A stretch of 64,000 nt of DNA from Streptomyces marispadix (lineage in GTDB: Bacteria > Actinomycetota > Actinomycetes > Streptomycetales > Streptomycetaceae): assembly GCF_022524345.1 (NCBI RefSeq), contig NZ_JAKWJU010000002.1:868001-932000 (forward strand). The letters are read 5' to 3'. Numbering within the stretch: the first letter of the stretch is position 1; each line of letters opens with the position of its first letter. A program made the translations under genes and the position numbers. Below are positions 45,451-54,090 of this stretch, piece by piece. The notes beneath the pieces are model-generated. The model saw nothing but the letters and a program-made list of their open reading frames with translations, was not told where the DNA came from and did no database searches.

Positions 45451-46350
45451 ATGACCACCGCACCCGAGCGCACCGCCGACCTGTACCCGACTCGCGGAGC
45501 CACTGAGGTGGCCACCCCACGCATGGACCCCGTCGTGTGGTCCGAGGCGGGTACTCCGGGGCCCATCGCGGCCGCGGACCTGGCGGATTACGAGCGGGAC
45601 GGGTTCCTTGCGATCGACCAGCTCATCACCCCCGATGAGGTCGATACGTACCGCAGGGAACTGGAACGGCTCACCACGGACCCGGAGATCCGTGCCGACG
45701 AGCGCTCGATCGTCGAGCCCAAGTCGGATGAGATCCGGACCGTGTTCGAGGTGCACAAGATCAGCGAGGTCTTCGCAGGACTGGTGCGGGACCCGCGAGT
45801 TGTGGGGCGGGCGCGGCAGATCCTGGGCTCGGACGTCTACGTCCACCAGTCCAGGATCAACGTCAAGCCCGGCTTCGGTGCCACTGGCTTCTACTGGCAC
45901 TCCGACTTCGAGACCTGGCACGCGGAGGACGGGCTCCCGAAGATGCGGACCGTCTCGGTCTCCATCGCACTGACACGGAACTACGAGACCAACGGCGGCC
46001 TCATGATCATGCCGGGGTCCCACAGGACCTTTCTCGGCTGCGCGGGCGAGACGCCGAAGGACAACTACAAGAAGTCGCTACAGATGCAGGACGCGGGCAC
46101 TCCTTCCGACGAGGCCCTCGCCAAGTTCGCCGACGCACACGGCATCACGCTCTTCACGGGCGAGCCCGGCTCGGCGACCTGGTTCGACTGCAACTGCATG
46201 CACGGAAGCGGTGACAACATCACTCCGTACCCGCGGAGCAACGTGTTCATCGTCTTCAACAGCGTTGAGAACAAGGCCGTGGAGCCGTTCGCGGCCCCGG
46301 TACGCCGTCCCGAGTTCATCGGGGCACGCGACTTCACCCCGGTGAAATGA
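45451..46350 (+). CDS. ectD: Ectoine 5-hydroxylase EctD
   Basis: 299 residues. A non-heme Fe(II)/2-oxoglutarate dioxygenase that makes 5-hydroxyectoine. The signature FYWHSDFETWHAEDGLP holds the iron ligands His and Asp, MIMPGSHRTFLGCAGETPKDNYK is the co-substrate region, and DCNCMHGSGDNITPYPRSN contains the second His ligand and the 2-oxoglutarate Arg. GAGGAGAGGAAGG lies before the ATG. It ends the operon before a strong terminator. Confidence 0.97.
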   Translation: MTTAPERTADLYPTRGATEVATPRMDPVVWSEAGTPGPIAAADLADYERDGFLAIDQLITPDEVDTYRRELERLTTDPEIRADERSIVEPKSDEIRTVFEVHKISEVFAGLVRDPRVVGRARQILGSDVYVHQSRINVKPGFGATGFYWHSDFETWHAEDGLPKMRTVSVSIALTRNYETNGGLMIMPGSHRTFLGCAGETPKDNYKKSLQMQDAGTPSDEALAKFADAHGITLFTGEPGSATWFDCNCMHGSGDNITPYPRSNVFIVFNSVENKAVEPFAAPVRRPEFIGARDFTPVK

Positions 46351-46403
46351 CACGGCACGTCACGCCGGTTAAGTGACGAAGGACGTCACGCGCTGAGCCC
46401 GCT

Positions 46404-46444
46404 GGAAGAGGGGGGAGGCCGCACGACGGCCCCCCTTTTCTTCC
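46404..46444 (+). terminator. Strong terminator after ectD
   Basis: A long stem (GGAAGAGGGGGGAGGCCG / CGGCCCCCCTTTTCTTCC with a CACGA loop and small bulges) ends in a T-rich 3' arm. It lies between convergent ectD and the aldehyde dehydrogenase gene, and because the complement also has purine/pyrimidine arms it may work in both directions. Confidence 0.8.
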
Positions 46445-46574
46445 GTTCTCCCTCTCCGACTTGCGCAACCGGCTTACCGCCGTGCGGCGTTCTGCGCGGC
46501 ACGTGCCCGACATCGGCGCGGCTTCGGGGCGTTGGGCCGCGCCGGAGGCGAACCTCGCGCCGGCAGCCCGTGGT

Positions 46575-48107
46575 TCACATCTCCCTTCGCCCGTCCACAC
46601 GGCGCGGCAGCCCCAGCGGGTTCGCGTCGTGCAGCTCGGGCGGCAGCAGCGCCTCCGGCGCGTCCTGGTAGGCGACCGGCCGCAGCCAGCGCTCGATCGC
46701 CGTGGCGCCGACCGACGTCGACGTGGAGGTCGTCGCCGGGTACGGACCGCCGTGGTGCTGTGCGGGAGCCACAGCTACTCCCGTGGGCCAGCCGTTGACC
46801 AGGACCCGGCCCGCGAGCGGTGTGAGCGCCGCCAGCAACTCGGCGCCACGGCCGCCGTCTCCGGACGCCTCGGCCTCGCCGAGGTGCACCGTCGCGGTGA
46901 GGTTGCCGGGCAGCCTGGAGAGCGTCGCCGCGACCTCTTCCTCGTCCCGGTAGCGCGCCACGACCGTCACCGGCCCGAAGCACTCCTCCAACAGCAGCTC
47001 GTACTGCGGCTGTTGGAGACGTTCCGCCGGTACGGTCAGGAAGCCCGCGCTCACCGAGCGCTCGTCCTCGCCCGGACCCGCGGCGACGGGCGCCTCCACG
47101 CCGTCCAAATCGCCTCGCGCGCCGATGCCGGCGAGGAACGCCTCACGCATGCCGCCGTCCAGCAGCGGACCCTCAGCGGCCTTGCCCAGCGCGCCCCGCA
47201 GCGCCTCCAGCAGCCGGTCTCCGGCCTCTCCCTCCGGCGCCAGCACGAAGCCCGGCTTGGTGCAGAACTGTCCGGTGCCCATCGTCATCGAGCCGGCCAG
47301 CCCCTCGCCGATCTCCTCGGCACGCTCGGCCGCCGCGGCGCCGGTGACGACGACCGGGTTGAGAGAACCGAGTTCGCCGTGGAAGGGGATGGGCGAGGGA
47401 CGCGCGGCGGCGGCGTCGAAGAGCGCGCGCCCGCCGCGTACCGACCCGGTGAAACCGGCGGCGGCCACCAGCGGGTGCTTCACGAGTTCCACGCCCGCCT
47501 CGAAGCCGTGCACGACGCTCAACACGTCCTGGGGAAGCCCCACTTCGGCCGCGGCCCCGCGCAGCGCGGCGCCCGTCAGCTCGGACGTCGCCGGATGGTC
47601 GGGGTGCGCCTTGACCACCACGGGACAGCCCGCGGCGAGCGCGCTGGCGGTGTCGCCGCCGGGCACGGAGAAGGCGAGCGGGAAGTTGGAAGCGGCGTAG
47701 ACGGCGACGACCCCGAGCGGAATCTTGTAGCGCCGCAGGTCGGGGCAGGGCGGCGTCGCGTCGGGGTTCTTGTGGTCGATGGTGACGCCCAGGTAGGCGC
47801 CGTCCTCGATCTCGTCGGCGAAGGCACGCAACTGCGCCTGCGTGCGGGCGAGTTCGCCGGTCAGCCGGGGCCGCCCGAGCGCCGTCTCCGCATCGGCCGT
47901 GGTGATGATCTCCTCGCTCGCCGCTTCGAGCCGTCCTGCGGCCGCGCGGAGCAGGGCGGCGCGCAGGGCGCGGTCGGCGAGCGGCTCCCTGGCGGCGTGG
48001 GCGGCGCGTACGGCCGTGTCCACGTCGCCGGGCGTCGCTTCCGTACCGACCTGTTCCCGCTGCTTTCCGGTCCGGGGGTCGACGCTCCACACTGGTGCTG
48101 CTGCCAC
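46575..48107 (-). CDS. 2-oxoglutarate semialdehyde dehydrogenase (NADP+), KGSADH-type
   Basis: 510 residues from a GTG behind GGCAGGAGGAGTTCACG. An aldehyde dehydrogenase of the fatty-aldehyde/2,5-dioxovalerate subfamily: GVVAVYAASNFPLAFSVPGG, AAGCPVVVKAHPDHPATSE, AAGFTGSVRGGRAL, FHGELGSLNPVVV with the general-base Glu, and MTMGTGQFCTKPGFV with the catalytic Cys. The C-terminal VLVNGWPTGVAVAPAQHHGG is typical of KGSADH. It oxidises 2-oxoglutarate semialdehyde to 2-oxoglutarate, the last step of the oxidative uronate/aldarate route. KdgD-type and uronate-dehydrogenase-like genes lie nearby, which fits. Confidence 0.9.
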   Translation of the reverse strand: MAAAPVWSVDPRTGKQREQVGTEATPGDVDTAVRAAHAAREPLADRALRAALLRAAAGRLEAASEEIITTADAETALGRPRLTGELARTQAQLRAFADEIEDGAYLGVTIDHKNPDATPPCPDLRRYKIPLGVVAVYAASNFPLAFSVPGGDTASALAAGCPVVVKAHPDHPATSELTGAALRGAAAEVGLPQDVLSVVHGFEAGVELVKHPLVAAAGFTGSVRGGRALFDAAAARPSPIPFHGELGSLNPVVVTGAAAAERAEEIGEGLAGSMTMGTGQFCTKPGFVLAPEGEAGDRLLEALRGALGKAAEGPLLDGGMREAFLAGIGARGDLDGVEAPVAAGPGEDERSVSAGFLTVPAERLQQPQYELLLEECFGPVTVVARYRDEEEVAATLSRLPGNLTATVHLGEAEASGDGGRGAELLAALTPLAGRVLVNGWPTGVAVAPAQHHGGPYPATTSTSTSVGATAIERWLRPVAYQDAPEALLPPELHDANPLGLPRRVDGRREM

Positions 48108-48228
48108 CGTGAACTCCTCCTGCCACGCGCTTGTCTCCGCAGAGAGGTCGTTCGATATGCTGAACAACATCTCTGTCAGTGAACCTGTCGGGGAGCCTAG
48201 GAGCGCCGCAACAGAGGGGTCAAGGACG
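48108..48228. promoter_or_regulatory. Divergent promoter region, ALDH / IclR regulator
   Basis: 121 bp between divergent genes. It contains GCTTGTCTCC at 48129-48138, a 10-mer found again at 53090-53099 before the uronate-dehydrogenase-like gene, and a TGAAC phrase at 48161-48165 matching TGAAC at 53105. The surrounding TTCGATATGCTGAACAACAT is A+T-rich and a likely IclR operator/promoter. Confidence 0.4.
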
Positions 48229-48921
48229 ATGTCTGCTGGCGAGACCGGTGCATCGCAGGTCAAGTCGGCCGTGCGCACGGTGGAGCTGCTGGAGTTCTTC
48301 GCGGGGCGGCCCGGGATGCACTCCCTGGCCGACGTGCAGGAAGCCGTCGGCTATCCCAAGTCGAGCCTCTACATGCTGCTCCGCACACTCGTGGACCTGG
48401 GCTGGGTGGAGACCGACGCCACCGGCACACGCTATGGCATCGGCGTACGCGCCCTGCTGGTCGGCACCTCCTACATCGACGGCGACGAGGCGGTGGCCGC
48501 GGCCCGGCCCACCCTCGACCGGCTCTCCGACGACACCACCGAGACCATCCACATGGCGCGGCTCGACGGCACGAACGTCGTCTATCTCGCCACCCGCCAG
48601 TCCCAGCACTATCTGCGCCCCTTCACCCGCGTCGGACGGCGCCTGCCCGCTCACTCCACGTCACTGGGCAAGGCGCTGCTCGCCACGTACGAGGACGAGC
48701 AGGTGCGCAAGATGCTTCCGGAGACGCTGCCCTCGCTCACGGAGAACACCCTCACCGACCGTGAGGCCCTGATCGAGGAGCTGGCGCTGGTGCGGGAGCA
48801 GGGCTACGCCGTCGACCGCGAGGAGAACACCCTCGGCCTGCGCTGCTTCGGCGTCGCCATTCCCTACCGGACGCCGGCGCGGGACGCGATCAGCTGCTCG
48901 GTGCCGGTCGCCCCAGGCTGA
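48229..48921 (+). CDS. IclR-family regulator with frameshifted 3' end
   Basis: The 230-residue reading frame starts with AGAGGGGTCAAGGACG before the ATG. The winged HTH spans about 8-65 (VKSAVRTVELLEFFAGRPG, GYPKSSLYMLLRTLVDLGWV). The effector domain is recognisable (VYLATRQSQHYLRPFTRVGR, AHSTSLGKALLATY, GYAVDREENTLGLRCFGVAI). The frame stops at SVPVAPG, but at 48915 another frame continues for 28 codons (RLTLAHEQMIKDAL..., to TGA 48999-49001) and looks like the missing C-terminus. A CCCC run (48911-48914) with two extra bases explains the shift. It probably controls the uronate/aldarate genes. Confidence 0.85.
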   Translation: MSAGETGASQVKSAVRTVELLEFFAGRPGMHSLADVQEAVGYPKSSLYMLLRTLVDLGWVETDATGTRYGIGVRALLVGTSYIDGDEAVAAARPTLDRLSDDTTETIHMARLDGTNVVYLATRQSQHYLRPFTRVGRRLPAHSTSLGKALLATYEDEQVRKMLPETLPSLTENTLTDREALIEELALVREQGYAVDREENTLGLRCFGVAIPYRTPARDAISCSVPVAPG

Positions 48922-49178
48922 CTCTCGCGCACGAACAGATGATCAAGGACGCGCTGTTCGACGCACGTGACCGGCTGACGCTGGCGACAAGGCGGCTGTG
49001 AGGGCCCGGGTCCGGGTGGAGATCCCGGGGGCCGGGTGCCGCGGGGGCGGGTGCAGCGCGGGTCGGGTGCCGCGGGTGCTGCGAGTGCCGCCGAGTCCGC
49101 TGTCCCATCTCCAGGTGGGCCGCCCCCCGCACTTCCGAGTGCCGTCTTGAGGAGCCCTGCGGCGGGTAACGTCCGTGC

Positions 49179-49622
49179 ATGGCTGAGCTGTTGCACATCA
49201 CGGAGCGCTCCATATGGGAGGCCGCCCGCGAGTCGGGCACGTACGAGATGTCCACCCGGGGCCTGACCCTGCGGGAGGTCGGCTTCATCCACTGCTCGCT
49301 GCGCCGCCAACTGCCCGCGGTCGCACACATGTTGTACGACGGCTGGGACCCGGCGAAGCTCGTGGTGCTCGTCATCGACAGCGAACGGCTCTCCGTGCCG
49401 GTCCGCTACGAGCCGCCCGAGCCGGCGGCCGTTCGCGACGGCGGCGGCAGTGACGACAGCGGTGACGGTCCCGGTGACGGCGACGGTGAGCACGGCGGCG
49501 CGGTCGAGGAATTCCCGCATATCTACGGCCCGTTGCCCGTCACGGCGGTCGTCGACGAGGAGCCCTGGAGCTGGGACGCGCCCGCGACCGCGCCCAAGTC
49601 GCGGGACCAGCTTCGGGATTGA
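49179..49622 (+). CDS. DUF952 domain protein
   Basis: 147 residues. The DUF952 fold is visible: LLHITERSIWEAARESGTYE, GFIHCSLRRQLPAVAHMLY, LVVLVIDSERLSVPVRYE, then the C-terminal FPHIYGPLPVTAVVDEEPW. An acidic Gly/Asp-rich insert (about 86-108) interrupts it. DUF952 proteins resemble ADP-ribose/NAD-processing folds in shape, but no activity is established. It is not obviously linked to the neighbouring sugar-acid genes. Confidence 0.8.
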   Translation: MAELLHITERSIWEAARESGTYEMSTRGLTLREVGFIHCSLRRQLPAVAHMLYDGWDPAKLVVLVIDSERLSVPVRYEPPEPAAVRDGGGSDDSGDGPGDGDGEHGGAVEEFPHIYGPLPVTAVVDEEPWSWDAPATAPKSRDQLRD

Positions 49623-49635
49623 CAGGGCAGTCGGG

Positions 49636-49655
49636 CCACCGGGGCGCCCCGGTGG
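49636..49655. terminator. Perfect 20-bp palindrome between convergent genes
   Basis: CCACCGGGGCGCCCCGGTGG is a perfect palindrome 13 nt after the DUF952 stop and 50 nt before the end of the convergent CMD gene. As RNA from either strand it forms an 8-bp G+C-only stem with a 4-nt loop, a likely bidirectional terminator. Confidence 0.55.
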
Positions 49656-49705
49656 GGAGTCGACCGCTCCGGCCACCGGGGCGACCGCCCCTCCCCGGCT
49701 CCCCC

Positions 49706-50299
49706 TCAGGAGTCCGCGTCTCCGGCCGCTCCCCTCCGTACCGGCTGTACGGGCTGCACGGCGCACTGCTCGGAGAAGCCCTGACCGACCAGCCCCAGCG
49801 CGGCGTTGATCCGCGAACGGTGGTTCTCCACGGCCACCATCGCGGTCAGCTCGACGAAGGCCCGCTCCCCCAGCCTGCGGATCAGCTCCTCCGTCATCGC
49901 GTCGGTCACCGTGGGCTCGGTCTCCGTCATGGCCTCCGCGAACTCCATGACGAGCAGCTCCAGTTCGCCGAAGCGCTCGCGATGTTCCCGCCAGGCGGGC
50001 ACGTACCGGATCTTCTCCATCGGCATGCCCAGGTCCTCGGCGAGCCAGTAGCCGAAGTCCACGCACCACGAGCAGCCGATGCGGGCGGCGGTGACCATCT
50101 CGGCGAGGTGCTTCAGGCCGGGGTCGAGGGCGCGCCACTTCGCGACGCGCGACTCGTAGAGGGCCACGGCGCCCAGCACCTTGGGGTTGTGCCCGGTGGC
50201 CTTCAGCGGGTCCATCGTCCTGCCGTACTTGCGGCGCGAGTACCACTCGGCCATGCGCAGGACGGCGCTGCGCGGCGGATCGAGCGAGATGCGTGCCAT
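49706..50299 (-). CDS. Carboxymuconolactone decarboxylase (AhpD-like) family protein
   Basis: 197 residues with GAAGGAGCGCC before the ATG. The family segment is KHLAEMVTAARIGCSWCVDFG, with a CxxC pair in the place of the AhpD active site, preceded by LGAVALYESRVAKWRALDP and followed by a helical region ending VAVENHRSRINAALGL. The usual proton-relay His after CxxC is not at the AhpD spacing. Such proteins are peroxidase-like or uncharacterised. The last 25 residues are poorly conserved. Confidence 0.82.
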   Translation of the reverse strand: MARISLDPPRSAVLRMAEWYSRRKYGRTMDPLKATGHNPKVLGAVALYESRVAKWRALDPGLKHLAEMVTAARIGCSWCVDFGYWLAEDLGMPMEKIRYVPAWREHRERFGELELLVMEFAEAMTETEPTVTDAMTEELIRRLGERAFVELTAMVAVENHRSRINAALGLVGQGFSEQCAVQPVQPVRRGAAGDADS

Positions 50300-50414
50300 G
50301 GCTGGCGCTCCTTCGTCCTTGGTCCCTGGGTCCGTGATCTGCGGGCGGACCGTGTGCTCCGGCTGACACCTCTACGACGGGACAGCGGCGCACGATGTGA
50401 CACGCGCCGACAGG

Positions 50415-51776
50415 TCACCCGGCCGGGTACCGCGACTCCAGGCTGCGCAGGGCCCCTCGGACGGCGTCGAGGTCCGCGTCGGGGGCGAGGCCCGCGTGGT
50501 AGAGCCGCAGTTCGCGGGCGCCCAGCTCAAGGGCGTGTGCGGCGTCGGCCGCGAGCGTGTGCGGGGAGCCGCCCATGCCGGAGACGACCGTGAAGTTCGC
50601 GGCGACGGTGAAGGTGCCGCTGGACCGATCGGACCCGCCGGACCCGCCGCACTCGCCGGAGCCACCGGGCCCGCCGGGCCCGTCGCCGTCGGCTCCCGCG
50701 GTCCCGGCGCTCGGGGCCGCCGCGGCGAACGGACCGACGGCGTCGGCACGTTCGGCTGCGCCGCCCCCTGCCGGGACCACCACGCCGTCCGCGTCCTCGG
50801 CCGCCTGCGCGGGGGCGACGCCCGCGTTGGCGCCGGCCCGGTGCGGCGCCGGATCGGCGTGCAGCATCACCCTGAAGCCCCCGCGCCCGCCGACGGCGCC
50901 CTCCGCCGGTCGCAGCGCCGCCGCACGTACCGCCGTCACGGCCTCCCGGCGCAGCCTGCGCGCGGCCCGGTCCCGCCAGGCGGCGCAGCCCTCCGCCATG
51001 TCCCGGCCGAGCAGCGCGCACACCCGCGACCACTCCTCGGCCCGGGTGGTGTGCCCGTCCGCCCGCCCGGACTCGGCCGTGCCGCTCCACACGGGCTCCA
51101 GGGCGCTCACCACCCGCACCCGCAGCTCCTGCGGATCGGCACCGGACTCGGCGTATCCGGCGCCGCACACCTCGCAGAAGCACAGCGACATCAGATACTG
51201 CGCGGCGCCGTCCAGGGCGGCGCCGCCGGTCTTGTCGTGCGCGTGCAGATGCGCCAGCCCGTACCAGCCGCACGACTCCAGTTCCGTGCCGGCGGTGTGC
51301 GGGCGCACCGCGGCCTCCTCGGCCAACGCGACGAGATAGCCGCGGACTTCGGGTCTGGCGATGCACGGCGCCCAGGGGTAGCGGTCGCCGTAGGCGTTGC
51401 GGACGGCGATGTGCGGATGCTCGTCGCCGAGGCGGGAGTTGTGCGCGAGCACCACCCAGGAGTGCACCTCGATCCCGGCCTCGCTCAGCGCGCGGGCCGC
51501 CTCGCCGTAGGGGCCGTCCGGGTCGTCGCTGTCGATCCAGCGCTGCTCGTACGGACGGAGCGCACGCCCCGTCCAGCGGGCCGGATCGGGCGGGTAGAGC
51601 ACGGCGGAGTGGCGGGCGGTGACGATGCGGCGCCCGGGGTGGCGCGGAGTGAGCGCCCGGACGGAGTGGTAGGCGGAGGCGAGGGTGACCTGGCGGACGC
51701 CGAGCGACAGCAGGCGCGGCACGGCGTCCGGATCGCCCACGACGTCCCAGGGGTAGAGGAACGCGGCAGCGCGCAT
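50415..51776 (-). CDS. Uncharacterised TIM-barrel-like protein coupled to kdgD
   Basis: 453 residues; I do not recognise a named family. The N-terminal half looks like a beta/alpha barrel of glycoside-hydrolase type: VRQVTLASAYHSVRALTPRH, IEVHSWVVLAHNSRLG, GWYGLAHLHAHDK, then LMSLCFCEVCGAGYAESGAD. The C-F-C-E-V-C cluster after a strand recurs in GH-like and sugar-metabolism barrels. The C-terminal half includes a Gly/Ser/Pro-rich disordered segment (about 325-395). Its ATG shares one base with the kdgD stop (TGATG), so it is translated with kdgD, and a function in the sugar-acid pathway is probable but unproven. Confidence 0.7.
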   Translation of the reverse strand: MRAAAFLYPWDVVGDPDAVPRLLSLGVRQVTLASAYHSVRALTPRHPGRRIVTARHSAVLYPPDPARWTGRALRPYEQRWIDSDDPDGPYGEAARALSEAGIEVHSWVVLAHNSRLGDEHPHIAVRNAYGDRYPWAPCIARPEVRGYLVALAEEAAVRPHTAGTELESCGWYGLAHLHAHDKTGGAALDGAAQYLMSLCFCEVCGAGYAESGADPQELRVRVVSALEPVWSGTAESGRADGHTTRAEEWSRVCALLGRDMAEGCAAWRDRAARRLRREAVTAVRAAALRPAEGAVGGRGGFRVMLHADPAPHRAGANAGVAPAQAAEDADGVVVPAGGGAAERADAVGPFAAAAPSAGTAGADGDGPGGPGGSGECGGSGGSDRSSGTFTVAANFTVVSGMGGSPHTLAADAAHALELGARELRLYHAGLAPDADLDAVRGALRSLESRYPAG

Positions 51777-52819
51777 CAGCGGGCCCCGGCCCCGCCGACG
51801 CTGCCGGTGCCGGACTCGGCACCGGGCCCGCCGGCGGGCTCACTATCGGCCGCCAACTCCAGTCCCCGCTCGATCAGTTCGGCCAGTTCCCGCAGATGCG
51901 CCCCGGACGGTTCGGACAGCGGCGGACGCACCTCGCCCACGTCCAGCCCGCGCAGTCGCACACCCGCCTTCACCAGGGAGACCGCATAGCCGCGGCCCTT
52001 GGCGCGCAGCTCCACGAGGGGGCGGAAGAAGCCGTCGAGCAGGCGGTTCACGGTCGCGTCGTCGCCCGTGGTGAGCGCCCGGTGGAAGGCGAGGGCGATC
52101 TCCGGGGCGAAGCAGAAGACCGCGGAGGAGTAGAGCGTCACGCCGAGGCCCCGGTAGGCGAGACCGGTCTGCTCGGCGGTGGGCAGTCCGTTGAAGTAGC
52201 GGAAGGCGCCTGCCGTCTCCTCGCCCGCCTCGGTGCGTACGGCGCTGATGATGCGCTGCATCAGATCGAGGTCGCCGTGGCCGTCCTTGAGACCGACGAT
52301 GCCCGGAGTACGTGCGAGGCTCGCGACGGTGGACGGGGCGAACAGGGCGTTGTCGCGCTGGTAGACGACGACGTCCAGCCCGGTGCATCCGGCCAGCGTC
52401 CTGTAGTGCCTCAGCAGGCCCTCCTGTGACGGCACGACGAGATAGGGCGGCATCGCCAGCAGCCCGTCCGCCCCCGCCTCCTCGGCGAGCGACGCGAACT
52501 GGCAGGCGAGCGCCGTGCCGTAGCCCGTACCCGCGACGACGGGAACGCGTCCGCCCGTCTCGTCGACCGCGGCGGCCACGCACTCGGCGAACTCCTGCGG
52601 CGCCAGGGCGTGGAACTCGCCGGTGCCGCAGCATGCGAAGACGGCTCCGGCGCCCGCGTCGAGACCGGCGCGCACATGCCTGCGGAAGACGTCGAGGTCC
52701 ACGGCGCCGTCGGGACCATAGGCGGTGACCGGGAAGAAGAGGAGCCCTTCGAGGCGCTCGGCGAGCGGGCGCGCCCGTGGCGCGGCAGCCGAGGAGGAGG
52801 ACGAGGAGGGTGAGGTCAT
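51776..52819 (-). CDS. kdgD: 5-dehydro-4-deoxyglucarate dehydratase (KdgD, DHDPS superfamily)
   Basis: 347 residues from ATG 52819 with CGAGCAGGAGCGC upstream. A class I aldolase-fold enzyme: LLFFPVTAYGPDGAVDLDVF, ACCGTGEFHALAPQEFAE (the CCGTGEF motif of KdgD), VPVVAGTGYGTALACQFA, VVVYQRDNALFAPSTVA with the catalytic Tyr, and GIVGLKDGHGDLDLMQRI with the Schiff-base Lys. It dehydrates and decarboxylates 5-keto-4-deoxyglucarate to 2-oxoglutarate semialdehyde, the substrate of the dehydrogenase at 46575-48107. Confidence 0.92.
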   Translation of the reverse strand: MTSPSSSSSSAAAPRARPLAERLEGLLFFPVTAYGPDGAVDLDVFRRHVRAGLDAGAGAVFACCGTGEFHALAPQEFAECVAAAVDETGGRVPVVAGTGYGTALACQFASLAEEAGADGLLAMPPYLVVPSQEGLLRHYRTLAGCTGLDVVVYQRDNALFAPSTVASLARTPGIVGLKDGHGDLDLMQRIISAVRTEAGEETAGAFRYFNGLPTAEQTGLAYRGLGVTLYSSAVFCFAPEIALAFHRALTTGDDATVNRLLDGFFRPLVELRAKGRGYAVSLVKAGVRLRGLDVGEVRPPLSEPSGAHLRELAELIERGLELAADSEPAGGPGAESGTGSVGGAGAR

Positions 52820-53063
52820 TGCGCGCTCCTGCTCGTGCCGGTACGGAGTCGGGCCACGGACGCCCGCGGCCCGCACCCCCGGCGTCCGCACTCGAATCCG
52901 TACACGTTTCTGATCTGCGTCTACATTTCTGAACATGCCTACGCTAGGTCAGCCGCGCCGGGGCGGTCAAGCGGGCAACCCGCGCGAGGGCCCCCGACGA
53001 ACAGCGCCCGGCTGCCGGTGAAGACCGTCACCGCACCGCGAACTCGGGCCGCGCGCCGGGATC
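52820..53063. promoter_or_regulatory. kdgD upstream region with ACRTTTCTGA direct repeats
   Basis: ACGTTTCTGA (52904-52913) and ACATTTCTGA (52923-52932) are spaced 19 bp apart, about two helical turns, in an A+T-richer patch upstream of kdgD. They are candidate operators of an IclR- or GntR-type regulator. No gene was found in the rest of the 316-bp gap. Confidence 0.45.
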
Positions 53064-53110
53064 TTGACGCCACAGCGGCCCGCTCCATAGCTTGTCTCCA
53101 TATATGAACC
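53064..53110 (+). promoter_or_regulatory. Promoter of the uronate-dehydrogenase-like gene
   Basis: TTGACG (53064-53069) and TAGCTT (53088-53093) are spaced by 18 bp, a good housekeeping-type promoter. Downstream is GCTTGTCTCC (53090-53099) followed by TGAAC (53105-53109), both shared with the ALDH/IclR divergent region, so a common regulator is likely. Confidence 0.5.
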
Positions 53111-53135
53111 ATGTCTACGGACGGAGACCTCGCCG

Positions 53136-54023
53136 ATGTCCGCCCAGTCGATGTCCGACCCGCCGAAGTCCGATCCTCCTAGGCCCGATCCGCCGACGCC
53201 GGACTCGTCCGCGCCCGGCCGCCCCCGCACCGTCCTGCTCACCGGCGCCGCGGGCGGACTCGGCACGCTGATGCGCGAACTGCTCCCCCGCCACGGATAC
53301 CGGCTGCGCCTCTTCGACGTCCGTCCCGTCGAGGGCGAACCAGGCGCCGTCACAGCCGACTTGAACGACGCGACGGCTCTGCGCGAGGCCGTGCGCGGCG
53401 TCGACGCGATCGTCCATCTCGCCGGGATCTCGCTGGAAGCCCCCTTCGAGAAGATCCTGCACTCCAACATCGAGGGCACGTACCGGCTCTACGAGGCCGC
53501 TCGCGAAGAGGGCGTGCGGCGCGTGGTATTCGCCTCCTCCAACCACGCGGTGGGCTTCACCGAGCGCCCGGCAGACGACGGCCCGCTCATCCCCGTGGAC
53601 ACCCCTCGCCGCCCGGACACCTACTACGGCCTCTCCAAGTCCTTCGGCGAGGACCTCGCCCAGCTCTACTGGGACCGGCACGGCATCGAGACCGTCTCCG
53701 TACGCATCGGCTCCTGCTTCCCCGAGCCGACCTCCGTAAGGATGCTCTCGCTGTGGCTGAGCCCGGCCGACGGCGCCCGGCTCTTCCACGCGGCGCTCAC
53801 CGCACCGGACGTCGGCCACACCGTCGTATACGGCTCCTCCGCCAACACCCGCCTGTGGTGGGACCTTTCGAGCGCCCGCGCACTCGGCTACGAACCGCGG
53901 GACGACTCCGAGCCATACGCGGCCCAACTGCTCGCGGAACACGGGGAACCCGACCCGTCCGACCCCGAACACGCCCGTCTCGGCGGGCATTTCTGCACCC
54001 GGCCGCCCATCTGGCCGCACTGA
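53136..54023 (+). CDS. udh: NAD-dependent uronate dehydrogenase-like SDR (extended type)
   Basis: 295 residues; GGACGGAGACC precedes the ATG. A Pro/Ser/Asp-rich N-terminus (about 30 residues, with a second possible ATG at 53151) leads to VLLTGAAGGLGTLMRELLP (GxxGxxG). Then come VDAIVHLAGISLEAPFEKIL, VVFASSNHAVGF and TYYGLSKSFGEDLAQLY with catalytic Tyr and Lys, and the C-terminal RLWWDLSSARALGYEPRDD. Uronate dehydrogenases use this fold and length to oxidise galacturonate or glucuronate to aldarolactones. Co-location with KdgD and KGSADH homologues supports that reading. Confidence 0.85.
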   Translation: MSAQSMSDPPKSDPPRPDPPTPDSSAPGRPRTVLLTGAAGGLGTLMRELLPRHGYRLRLFDVRPVEGEPGAVTADLNDATALREAVRGVDAIVHLAGISLEAPFEKILHSNIEGTYRLYEAAREEGVRRVVFASSNHAVGFTERPADDGPLIPVDTPRRPDTYYGLSKSFGEDLAQLYWDRHGIETVSVRIGSCFPEPTSVRMLSLWLSPADGARLFHAALTAPDVGHTVVYGSSANTRLWWDLSSARALGYEPRDDSEPYAAQLLAEHGEPDPSDPEHARLGGHFCTRPPIWPH

Positions 54024-54090
54024 AAAGGGAGTCGGGGGGCATGATGGACCCCGAAGGGATCACCCAGGCCGCCACGGGGAGGGCACCGCC

